From: Nitrososphaerota archaeon
GTDB lineage: Archaea > Thermoproteota > Nitrososphaeria > Nitrososphaerales > UBA183
Assembly (NCBI GenBank): GCA_029784795.1
Contig: JAFMAW010000069.1
Span: 1-5,347, forward strand
Direction: 5' to 3'
Length of the DNA stretch: 5,347 nucleotides
Positions 1 to 4,759 of the stretch are shown here, piece by piece. Every line of letters begins with the position of its first letter. Positions within the stretch are counted from its first letter, which is position 1. The position numbers and the translations under genes are program-made. Under the pieces are notes generated by a model. The model saw only the letters and a program-made list of their open reading frames with translations. It did not search any database and was not told the origin of the DNA.

Positions 1-14
1 AGCACCCGCGTCTC

Positions 15-902
15 ATGGTCTTTTCCGCAGGCATCGTCATCCTGCTCGCCTTCGCCTCCTCTTCGGCGGGACTGACCAGCAGGTCGTTTACGCTGACAGT
101 CTACGCTGACGGATATGTGCACGTCCGCCAGTCGTTCGCCGTCGACCCCAACGCCACCTCGGTCCAGGTGCCGCTGCTCTCTGCCGCGGTCTCGGACCTG
201 GTCGCCACGGACCAGAACGGGTCCCCGCTCTCATACGGCTTCGCGCCCGGGGGGAGCAACCTGACAGTCTACTCCCTTGGGGCTAGTTCGGTGACACTGG
301 CCTATGACACCAGTTCGCTGACTTCGAAGAATGGCACGGTCTGGACGCTGACTTACCGCGCCGCCTTCAACTCGACCGTGGTGCTTCCGCCCCTGTCGAC
401 CCTGACCTCTGCGTCGGGTGTTCCTGCATTACCCCCCTACACAATAAGCAAGGCGGGGACCTCTCCTGAGTTGACCCTGCCCGCCGGCAACTGGGATATC
501 AGCTATGGTGTTCCCTTCGTCGGGGTGTCGTCAACGACAGTCGGCCAGCCGACGACGTATCAGACAGGGGCGTCAAGTCAGCCGGGAGCGGGGCAGGTGG
601 AGCTCGCGGCGGGAGCCCTGGCCGCGGCTTTCGCCGTCGGAGTAGCATTCGCCCTTTGGCGCAGGCGGAGGTACGTGCCTAACCGGGGGGACCTGCGCCC
701 CGACGACGTTCAGGTGCTGGGCTTCATCAGGGAGAAGGGGGGAAAGGTCCTGGAGCCGGAGATAAGGACGAGGTTCGCCCTCCCCAAGACCTCAGCCTGG
801 AGGCAGATTAAACGTCTCGAGAGGATGGGGTATGTGAAAGTCACCAAAGTGGGCTCACAGAACCAGATTGAGCTTGTGAACGAAAGGGAGGCCAGGAGCT
901 AG
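15..902 (+). CDS. Membrane-anchored winged-helix regulator with extracellular domain (COG2512-like), possibly 5'-truncated
   Basis: This is probably a one-protein sensor-regulator: an outside domain, one membrane helix, and a cytoplasmic DNA-binding domain. Seen: a hydrophobic N-terminus (residues 4-19), an extracellular beta-rich Ser/Thr region (about 22-190) with the sequons NAT, NLT, NGT and NST, a membrane helix (about 195-215) followed at once by RRRR (216-219), then a winged helix (about 229-289) whose recognition-helix region includes PKTSAWRQIKRLERMGYV. This order matches the archaeal 'predicted membrane-associated transcriptional regulator' group (COG2512). The ATG at 15 leaves no positive charge ahead of the hydrophobic stretch, and the frame is open to the window edge (HPRL precede this Met), so the true start may lie upstream. 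The ligand is unknown. The gene ends 1 nt from the stop of the convergent secreted-protein gene. The architecture is well supported; the function is inferred. Confidence 0.85.
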   Translation: MVFSAGIVILLAFASSSAGLTSRSFTLTVYADGYVHVRQSFAVDPNATSVQVPLLSAAVSDLVATDQNGSPLSYGFAPGGSNLTVYSLGASSVTLAYDTSSLTSKNGTVWTLTYRAAFNSTVVLPPLSTLTSASGVPALPPYTISKAGTSPELTLPAGNWDISYGVPFVGVSSTTVGQPTTYQTGASSQPGAGQVELAAGALAAAFAVGVAFALWRRRRYVPNRGDLRPDDVQVLGFIREKGGKVLEPEIRTRFALPKTSAWRQIKRLERMGYVKVTKVGSQNQIELVNEREARS

Positions 903-903
903 C

Positions 904-2757
904 CTAGGCGGAGGCGCCTGATGCCGCTTGGAACTCCAGGTTAGCCTGGGCAACGGCAGCGGCCCCCGCAGAGATGTTCTGACTCGAGAAGAACTGCAGC
1001 GCTTGGGTCAGATCCGCCCGACCGGCTGCAACGGCCGCAATCCTGACTCTCGAGTCGCCTTCCAAGTAGGTCGCTGCAGCCGTAGTCGCGCTCACAGAAC
1101 CTTTGGTCTGGGTGCCAAGGGACGCGCCAGACGCGCTGAGAGACGTGTCAGCGCTGAGGTACGTCCCTATGGATGCCCGGAGGCAGGCCTGGGCCGACGC
1201 GACGAAGGCCTGTGCTGCTTGGGCAGTCGCCGACGCGTAGGTGGAGACCTGCCCCAAAGAGTACCTGACGGTAGCGTTGAGATAGGCGCCCCCTGACGCG
1301 GAAGCTCCCGACGCGGCCGCAAGGAGGTCACCGCTCACTAGAATCGCCGTCTCGCTAGTAGAGACGGATGTGTTGAGGGACGAGGCGTCAGCTTGGACGG
1401 TCCCCATCGCGGCGGTCTCATGGCCGAATGCGGTGTTCGCGCCGTCCACGGTACCCGACACCTGCAGGCTGGTGAGGTTGCCGTAGACGGTCTGAGCGGC
1501 GGGGAGTGCGGATAGGATGGGCGTCAGGTCCGCGACCACGGTCTGGTAGTCCGAGACGTAGGCGCTTCCGGCGGACTGGACGGCCACGACGTCCGAGGTC
1601 CCCGTACCCAGGTAGCTGGAGAAAGAAGCCAACGGGGTCCCGGAATAGGCCTCGCTCCAAGCGCCGGCGGAAGCCAGGGTATTGCTGTAGGACGTCGTCG
1701 CCGTCTCGCATGCCTGGATGGCCTGAACCAGGTTTGTGAACGTCATGATTCCTGCTAAATTGAGCAGGATGGACATGTCTGAGTTGACCTTTCCAGCCGT
1801 CGTCGACGCTGCGGAGACGCTGGTCGAGACTGCACCCGTGTTGACCTGAGAGATTGCCCCGTCGAGTGCGGAGGCGGACGAGATTATGCTGGCCGTCGCT
1901 GAAGCCTGTGACTGGGAGTATGCGTTCCAGCTGGTCTGGTATCCGGAGAGACCTGTGACCGCTGACTGCTCAGACCCTATGGTAGCGTTCGCCTGGGCGT
2001 ATTGCGGGTCGACCACGGCGCTCACGTATGCGTCGGCCCTCTGGGTATAGCCGTAGGACGCGACCGCCATGAACTCAGACTGCGTCGAGTTCATGCCCGC
2101 CCTGGCAGCTTCCACGAGGCCCATCGCCTGGGAGAAGCTGGCCGTGGCGCTCGCCTGGCCGTCGGCCTGGGCTGCCAGCGCCGCAGCCTGAGTCAGATTG
2201 GCGGCCGCACCATCAATCCGGGCGTCCAGCCGAGTGCAAGCCTGGACGAACGCCTCTCCTCCTGGGGACGAGATCCCGGCCCCGGCGCAGGCGGCCGAAG
2301 CTACCGAAGCCGCCGCGTTCACGGTCGCGTTGACTTCGACTATCGCCTGCTCCACCACGGTGTACTCGACCGTCGCCGAGAGACCCGCGCTGCTAATCGC
2401 CAGGCTTGCCGCGGCCGCTGCTGAGGCGTAGTCTTTCATCGCAGCCTGCGCCAATCCGATGCCTGCGGCTAGGTTGCCAGACACGGCGTCTTGCTGGGCG
2501 GCAGCAAGAAGCCCGTCACCCTGGCTAAGGAGCGCCTGGGACGAAGACACGGAAAGCCCCTGGGACGAGGCGTAACCTACTACGGAGCGGGCGTAGGCGC
2601 CTGACCCTTCTGTTGCGGCAATGAGAGTCGAAAGCTGACTGGCGCTTTGGGCGGACGCCCTCGGCATCCCGGCAATCGGGATGGGGGCGAGGAGGCCAGC
2701 CACGAGAAGGCAGAGCACCGGGATTGTGAGCCTCTTCCGCGCCGGGGTCAGGTTCAT
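904..2757 (-). CDS. Large Ala/Ser-rich secreted helical protein, unknown function
   Basis: I do not recognise a family for this 617-residue protein. A signal peptide is clear: RKR at 7-9, a hydrophobic core at about 10-29 and a likely cut after ASA (residue 36). The mature part is mostly Ala, Ser, Thr, Gln and Gly, with only three Lys after the signal. It should be largely alpha-helical, as bundles or coiled coils. No C-terminal membrane anchor is visible, so it is probably released or held by partners. There are eight N-glycosylation sequons (Asn 143, 187, 223, 257, 427, 462, 494, 594) and four mature Cys (157, 174, 350, 525); 157 and 174 could pair. The first and last helical hairpins (about 79-116 and 579-614) look alike. 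Its ATG overlaps the TGA of the small upstream gene (ATGA), has GGTGA 9 nt upstream, and also has its own promoter-like element. A surface or matrix role is inference. Confidence 0.88.
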   Translation of the reverse strand: MNLTPARKRLTIPVLCLLVAGLLAPIPIAGMPRASAQSASQLSTLIAATEGSGAYARSVVGYASSQGLSVSSSQALLSQGDGLLAAAQQDAVSGNLAAGIGLAQAAMKDYASAAAAASLAISSAGLSATVEYTVVEQAIVEVNATVNAAASVASAACAGAGISSPGGEAFVQACTRLDARIDGAAANLTQAAALAAQADGQASATASFSQAMGLVEAARAGMNSTQSEFMAVASYGYTQRADAYVSAVVDPQYAQANATIGSEQSAVTGLSGYQTSWNAYSQSQASATASIISSASALDGAISQVNTGAVSTSVSAASTTAGKVNSDMSILLNLAGIMTFTNLVQAIQACETATTSYSNTLASAGAWSEAYSGTPLASFSSYLGTGTSDVVAVQSAGSAYVSDYQTVVADLTPILSALPAAQTVYGNLTSLQVSGTVDGANTAFGHETAAMGTVQADASSLNTSVSTSETAILVSGDLLAAASGASASGGAYLNATVRYSLGQVSTYASATAQAAQAFVASAQACLRASIGTYLSADTSLSASGASLGTQTKGSVSATTAAATYLEGDSRVRIAAVAAGRADLTQALQFFSSQNISAGAAAVAQANLEFQAASGASA

Positions 2758-3008
2758 GGTCGGAAGTCACCTGAGGACCTGGGATAAGGAACCCTTTGGA
2801 ACGGTCGTTCCAGCCTGAGGCTGGTCGGGGTCAGCCTGAGGCGCCCTTCCAGTTCCCAGAGGGTGTAGTCGAGCTCCACCGGCTTCGAGGAGGGCCTCTC
2901 TTCCATGAGAAGCCTGAGATGGACCTCGGTACGCGCATTCGAAGCCTCTGGGAGGTTCTCCCAGGGGGCTCCCATCGGGGTCGCCTTGAACCTGTCCGCG
3001 CTTGTCAT
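2754..3008 (-). CDS. Small unrecognised protein (84 aa), translationally coupled to the downstream secreted protein
   Basis: I do not recognise this 84-residue protein. It has no signal peptide, membrane segment or Cys. It is charged, with alternating patterns suggesting beta strands (RTEVHLRLLMEE, VELDYTLWELEGRLRL). The frame is open further up, to an ATG at 3095, but that start would lie inside the upstream gene. The ATG at 3008 is preferred because GGTGAT sits 6 nt before it and it begins 31 nt after the upstream stop. Its TGA overlaps the ATG of the 617-residue gene as ATGA, typical of translational coupling. By hand count 55 of the first 66 codons end in G or C, like a real gene here; only 8 of the last 18 do, and those codons cover the promoter-like element of the next gene. 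It may be a genuine small operon protein or mainly a leader that couples translation. Confidence 0.6.
   Translation of the reverse strand: MTSADRFKATPMGAPWENLPEASNARTEVHLRLLMEERPSSKPVELDYTLWELEGRLRLTPTSLRLERPFQRVPYPRSSGDFRP
2767..2772 (-). promoter_or_regulatory. Shine-Dalgarno AGGTGA for the 617-aa gene
   Basis: AGGTGA on the minus strand lies 9 nt before the ATG at 2757, inside the end of the small gene. With the ATGA overlap it would allow re-initiation by ribosomes finishing the small gene. This means the gene can be read from the long mRNA as well as from a possible leaderless promoter of its own. Confidence 0.5.
2781..2812 (-). promoter_or_regulatory. Promoter-proximal GGAAC/GTTCC element of the 617-aa secreted-protein gene (copy A)
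   Basis: Plus-strand half-sites are GGAAC at 2788-2792, GGAAC at 2798-2802 and GTTCC at 2807-2811. The core TGGAACGGTCGTTCCA (2797-2812) is a perfect palindrome with 7-bp arms and a 2-nt spacer, centred 47.5 nt upstream of the ATG. TTAT on the minus strand at about 2783-2786 is at the TATA position. The element lies within the last codons of the small upstream gene and aligns with copy B at 4143-4174. It suggests that the 617-residue gene has its own regulated promoter besides read-through from upstream. Confidence 0.65.
2811..2842 (-). repeat. 11-bp direct repeat with 21-bp period beside element A
   Basis: CAGCCTGAGGC occurs at 2811-2821 and again at 2832-2842. The first copy is also part of a short hairpin, CCAGCC-TGA-GGCTGG (2810-2824). 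On the coding strand it gives the repeated SLRL/RLRL segment of the small protein, so it may be only a coding repeat. The 21-bp spacing (two helix turns) next to element A leaves a regulatory role possible. Confidence 0.4.
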
Positions 3009-3014
3009 TATGGA

Positions 3015-3020
3015 ATCACC
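3015..3020 (-). promoter_or_regulatory. Shine-Dalgarno GGTGAT that decides the start of the small gene
   Basis: On the minus strand GGTGAT is followed by 6 nt (TCCATA) and then ATG at 3008. This good archaeal SD favours 3008 over the in-frame ATG at 3095, which lies inside the preceding gene. It implies internal initiation on a polycistronic mRNA. Confidence 0.65.
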
Positions 3021-3039
3021 AAGAAAATGGGGGGTGGCC

Positions 3040-4119
3040 TTAGGAGGCCACCACTGTGGTACTGGCATAGGTGTTGGCGCCGATGCAGGTGACAATGTAC
3101 TCCTGACCCGTCACTATCCCGGTCAGCTGGGCGCCTGAGATGGCGTTCCCGCTGTAGTCCAGGCTGGTCGAACCTCCCGAAGCGACCGTGACGCCCCCGT
3201 TGAGGAGTGTCGAGGCCTGGAGGGTGGAGGCTTGCTGTACAGAGCCAGAGCTGCCGACCGTGAAGACTGCAGACCCGCTGAGGGACGACGGGAGGCTTGC
3301 CGAAAGCGTGGCTGTCGCTGAGAGCGGAGTCACGATTATCTCCTGGACTTCGGCGTTGGCGCTTCCCGAGTTCTGCAGGTTGAGGGTCATTGTGCTCCCT
3401 GAAATGGTCCCATGGACGATCAGGTTGGTGCTGGTCTCGGAGACGAACGAGCTCCACCACGCCTGACTCGACAGGTCGGCCGTGGCCCCGATCTGAAGCG
3501 AAAGGGATACCGCGGCCTGTGGGGGGACCGCCGCTGCCATTGCAGTGGCGCTGAAGACGAACTGGGGGTTCGACGATGTTGCCGTGTTTTCGATGAATGT
3601 CCTGAGGTCCACTAGCGCGGCTGCCGAGGAGCTGGAGTTGACGCTGACTCTGTTCTGGGATTGGGCGGTTATGGTGCTCGAAGCTACAGCTGCAGTGTAG
3701 GTGGTGCCCTGGTAGACGACTTTGCAGGAGTCGACGTTGAACCTGAATGCATCGTAGCTCGTGGCATTGACTTGGGATGAGGCGAGGGTCTGTGCGGTGC
3801 CCTGAGACGACATCAGGTCCATGGTCCCGGAGCCGCCGACCTGGGTCCAGCCGCTCGCCATGGCGTAGCCGGCCTGGTGGGCATAGACGGAACTGTAGGC
3901 GATGGTGGCGTCGCTCACGCCTGACGAGGCGACGGCCGGGTCTGCGCCCATGACCGCCAAAGTCCCTGACTTTGATTGGCTAGACTGGGATGTCCCTGAC
4001 TTCGTTGATTGGCTCGACTGGCTCGATTGGCTCGACTGGTAGGTAAGTGCGATCCCGGCCGCCAGTACCATCACAAGGGCCGTTGCGATCGCGAATGTCA
4101 TGACGTATGTTTTCTTCAT
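3040..4119 (-). CDS. Exported DUF4382-like protein with pilin-like C-terminal beta domain
   Basis: This 359-residue exported protein starts MKK followed by a hydrophobic segment (about 6-26), acting as a signal peptide or N-terminal anchor. A Ser/Gln linker with tandem repeats follows (28-53). Residues about 53-175 resemble DUF4382: a strand reading TLAVMGADP, VSDATIAYSSVYAH, a DLMSSQG segment, then SYDAFRFNVDSCKVVYQGTTY and a closing VDLR. The remainder (about 180-359) is Ser/Thr-rich beta sequence ending GQEYIVTCIGANTYASTTVVAS, which resembles the C-terminal domains of archaeal pilin- or archaellin-like surface proteins. No prepilin peptidase site is visible, so it is probably not an assembled pilin. 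No SD precedes the ATG, which fits a leaderless mRNA. It is the first gene of the cluster and shares a promoter element with the 617-residue gene. DUF4382 has no known biochemical activity; I infer a surface-attached adhesion or structural role. Confidence 0.85.
   Translation of the reverse strand: MKKTYVMTFAIATALVMVLAAGIALTYQSSQSSQSSQSTKSGTSQSSQSKSGTLAVMGADPAVASSGVSDATIAYSSVYAHQAGYAMASGWTQVGGSGTMDLMSSQGTAQTLASSQVNATSYDAFRFNVDSCKVVYQGTTYTAAVASSTITAQSQNRVSVNSSSSAAALVDLRTFIENTATSSNPQFVFSATAMAAAVPPQAAVSLSLQIGATADLSSQAWWSSFVSETSTNLIVHGTISGSTMTLNLQNSGSANAEVQEIIVTPLSATATLSASLPSSLSGSAVFTVGSSGSVQQASTLQASTLLNGGVTVASGGSTSLDYSGNAISGAQLTGIVTGQEYIVTCIGANTYASTTVVAS
3961..4038 (-). repeat. In-frame tandem repeat encoding the Ser/Gln linker
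   Basis: A 9-bp unit close to CAGTCGAGC (Gln-Ser-Ser) is repeated at the start. The tract then gives two near-copies of a longer unit, SQSSQSTKSGT and SQSSQSKSGT (residues 33-43 and 44-53 of the DUF4382-like protein). The DNA copies are also very similar, so the linker length may vary between strains by slippage without breaking the frame. Confidence 0.75.
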
Positions 4120-4142
4120 CGGCCTGCGGTACCAAGGCAGGG

Positions 4143-4174
4143 GAGATTAGGAACCCCGAGGAACAGCCGTTCCC
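4143..4174 (-). promoter_or_regulatory. Promoter-proximal GGAAC/GTTCC element of the DUF4382-like gene (copy B)
   Basis: Plus-strand half-sites are GGAAC at 4150-4154, GGAAC at 4160-4164 and GTTCC at 4169-4173. The last two form an imperfect palindrome (AGGAACAGCCGTTCCC) centred 47.5 nt upstream of the ATG. TAAT on the minus strand (about 4145-4148) lies about 28 nt upstream of the ATG, where a TATA box would sit for a leaderless transcript. 24 of 32 positions match copy A (2781-2812), at the same distance from the start codon. An extra GGAAC at 4184-4188 makes a fourth half-site. An operator plus core promoter is inferred. Confidence 0.65.
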
Positions 4175-4338
4175 GCACGGGCTGGAACGGGGATGAAACG
4201 CGGGGCCGGCCGCGCTAGCTATTGGGTCTACAGCGAAAGTGGCTTCTTCAGACACTTCGGGTGCGGACGGCAAGACGGGGCGAAAATCATAGCCAGGTTC
4301 ATACCGAAGCGGCAGCGGGGCCCGCATTTCGAGGCTTC

Positions 4339-4375
4339 GACCCTTAATCCTCAGATTCGAAAATCCTGAAGGGTC
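4339..4375. other. Possible hairpin in the intergenic region
   Basis: GACCCTT (4339-4345) and AAGGGTC (4369-4375) are exact inverted repeats 23 nt apart. A smaller GATT-CGAA-AATC dyad (4354-4365) lies between them. This could fold in either strand's RNA or mark a protein site. No match to a known RNA class is evident. Confidence 0.3.
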
Positions 4376-4430
4376 TTCCATGCCGTCCGGTTCGGGGCGT
4401 TTGAGAGGAACGCGGCCCAATGGCAGGCTC

Positions 4431-4448
4431 TGCCGCCATCTGGCGGCA
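4431..4448 (+). promoter_or_regulatory. Perfect 18-bp palindrome upstream of the winged-helix gene (candidate operator)
   Basis: TGCCGCCATCTGGCGGCA has 8-bp perfect arms and a 2-nt spacer. Its centre is 47.5 nt upstream of the ATG at 4487 and it ends 7 nt before the TATA-like bases. The size and symmetry fit a site for a dimeric winged-helix protein, most simply the product of the gene it precedes. A further inverted half, GGCAG-GCT-CTGCC (4422-4434), overlaps its left edge. Which protein binds is inferred. Confidence 0.6.
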
Positions 4449-4453
4449 CAATT

Positions 4454-4461
4454 GCTATACT
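4454..4461 (+). promoter_or_regulatory. TATA-like box for the winged-helix gene
   Basis: GCTATACT contains TATA at 4456-4459, about 30 nt before the ATG. There is no SD between it and the start. With archaeal TATA boxes usually about 26-28 nt before the transcription start, the mRNA would begin within a few bases of the ATG, that is, leaderless or nearly so. Confidence 0.5.
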
Positions 4462-4486
4462 CTCTGCCCTCTTTGACTCCATCGCA

Positions 4487-4744
4487 ATGAATCCAGAAGG
4501 CGGCGAAGCCGCCAGGACGACGATCAGCTTCCGCCTACTCTGCCGCCTGACCGCTGGGCCGCAAACGCCGACGGAGTTGGCCTCCTTCGAGCGCAAGCAT
4601 CTGAGCGTGATCAGCAGATGTCTGGGGAACCTCCGTCAAGAGGGCTTGGTGGAATGCGCGCGAGCGAGCGCGAGGCTGAAGTACTACCGGCCCACCCTGA
4701 GGGGGTACCTGCTAGTCTACGCGAGCATCAGGCGCGGTGGGTAG
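4487..4744 (+). CDS. Small winged-helix DNA-binding protein (ArsR/MarR-like, 85 aa)
   Basis: This is a stand-alone winged helix-turn-helix protein, most likely a transcription regulator. Seen: helix 1 at about 13-22 (ISFRLLCRLT), then GPQTPTELASFERKHLSVIS, then RCLGNLRQEGLVECA, which together form the HTH and recognition helix (about 25-56). A basic wing follows (SARLKYYRPTLRGYLL). The pattern TPTELA...KHLSVISR.L..L..EGLVEC is typical of small archaeal MarR/ArsR-type regulators. There is no sensor domain, and the single Cys pair (19 and 45) does not resemble a metal site. The ATG has no SD, but TATA lies about 30 nt upstream and a perfect 18-bp palindrome sits just before it, so a leaderless and probably autoregulated transcript is likely. 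It is divergent from the surface-protein cluster and convergent with the HTH_10 gene (15 nt between stops). The DNA-binding fold is well supported; its targets are inferred. Confidence 0.85.
   Translation: MNPEGGEAARTTISFRLLCRLTAGPQTPTELASFERKHLSVISRCLGNLRQEGLVECARASARLKYYRPTLRGYLLVYASIRRGG
4499..4513 (+). promoter_or_regulatory. GGCGGC-GAA-GCCGCC dyad just inside the winged-helix gene
   Basis: Perfect 6-bp inverted arms with a 3-nt spacer lie 12 nt into the gene. The arm sequence GCCGCC/GGCGGC is the same as in the upstream palindrome at 4431-4448, in the opposite arrangement. It could be a second operator or an mRNA hairpin near the start codon. Chance in GC-rich coding DNA (Gly-Gly-Glu-Ala-Ala) is also possible. 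Confidence 0.35.
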
Positions 4745-4759
4745 CCAGCAAAGGCCGCC

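Larger units (their letters stand above)
4120..4486. other. Divergent intergenic region
   Basis: This stretch separates the surface-protein cluster (-) from the winged-helix gene (+). Its left end holds the GGAAC element for the cluster (4143-4174, with one more GGAAC at 4184-4188). Its right end holds the palindrome and TATA of the winged-helix gene (4431-4461). The middle (about 4190-4420) has no convincing gene. The minus-strand frames that cross it run out of phase into the DUF4382-like gene or antisense to the winged-helix gene and have no recognisable protein. The middle does contain a possible hairpin at 4339-4375. Confidence 0.7.

Noticed and set aside
928..2431. Plus-strand open frames opposite the 617-residue gene (for example 928-1296, 2002-2424)
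   Set aside because: Arg-, Gly- and Pro-rich translations expected as antisense shadows of a GC-rich gene; no recognisable domain, and the minus-strand frame has a signal peptide, an SD and a full-length frame.
2525..2770. Second minus-strand frame across the start of the 617-residue gene
   Set aside because: Out-of-phase overlap with the signal peptide coding region; Arg/Pro-rich with no SD or domain.
3009..3095. Longer form of the small gene starting at 3095
   Set aside because: It would overlap the end of the DUF4382-like gene, adds a Pro-rich segment, and lacks the good SD found before the ATG at 3008.
2796..3138. Plus-strand frames opposite the small gene
   Set aside because: No start signal and Arg/Gly/Trp-rich composition; the minus-strand frame has an SD, coupling and suitable codon use.
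3961..4040. CRISPR-like or mobile-element repeats
   Set aside because: The repeats are in-frame coding units with no spacers; no transposase, terminal inverted repeats or target duplications seen in the window.
4339..4375. Possible tRNA fragment because of TTCGAA within paired bases
   Set aside because: No acceptor stem, D-arm, anticodon arm or full T-arm can be drawn around it.
3980..4420. Minus-strand frame of 146 codons through the intergenic region
   Set aside because: It crosses the promoter element and runs out of phase into the DUF4382-like gene; no domain, no SD, and composition unlike the neighbours.
4351..4596. Minus-strand frame opposite the winged-helix start
   Set aside because: Antisense to a recognisable winged-helix protein and across its promoter; no domain.
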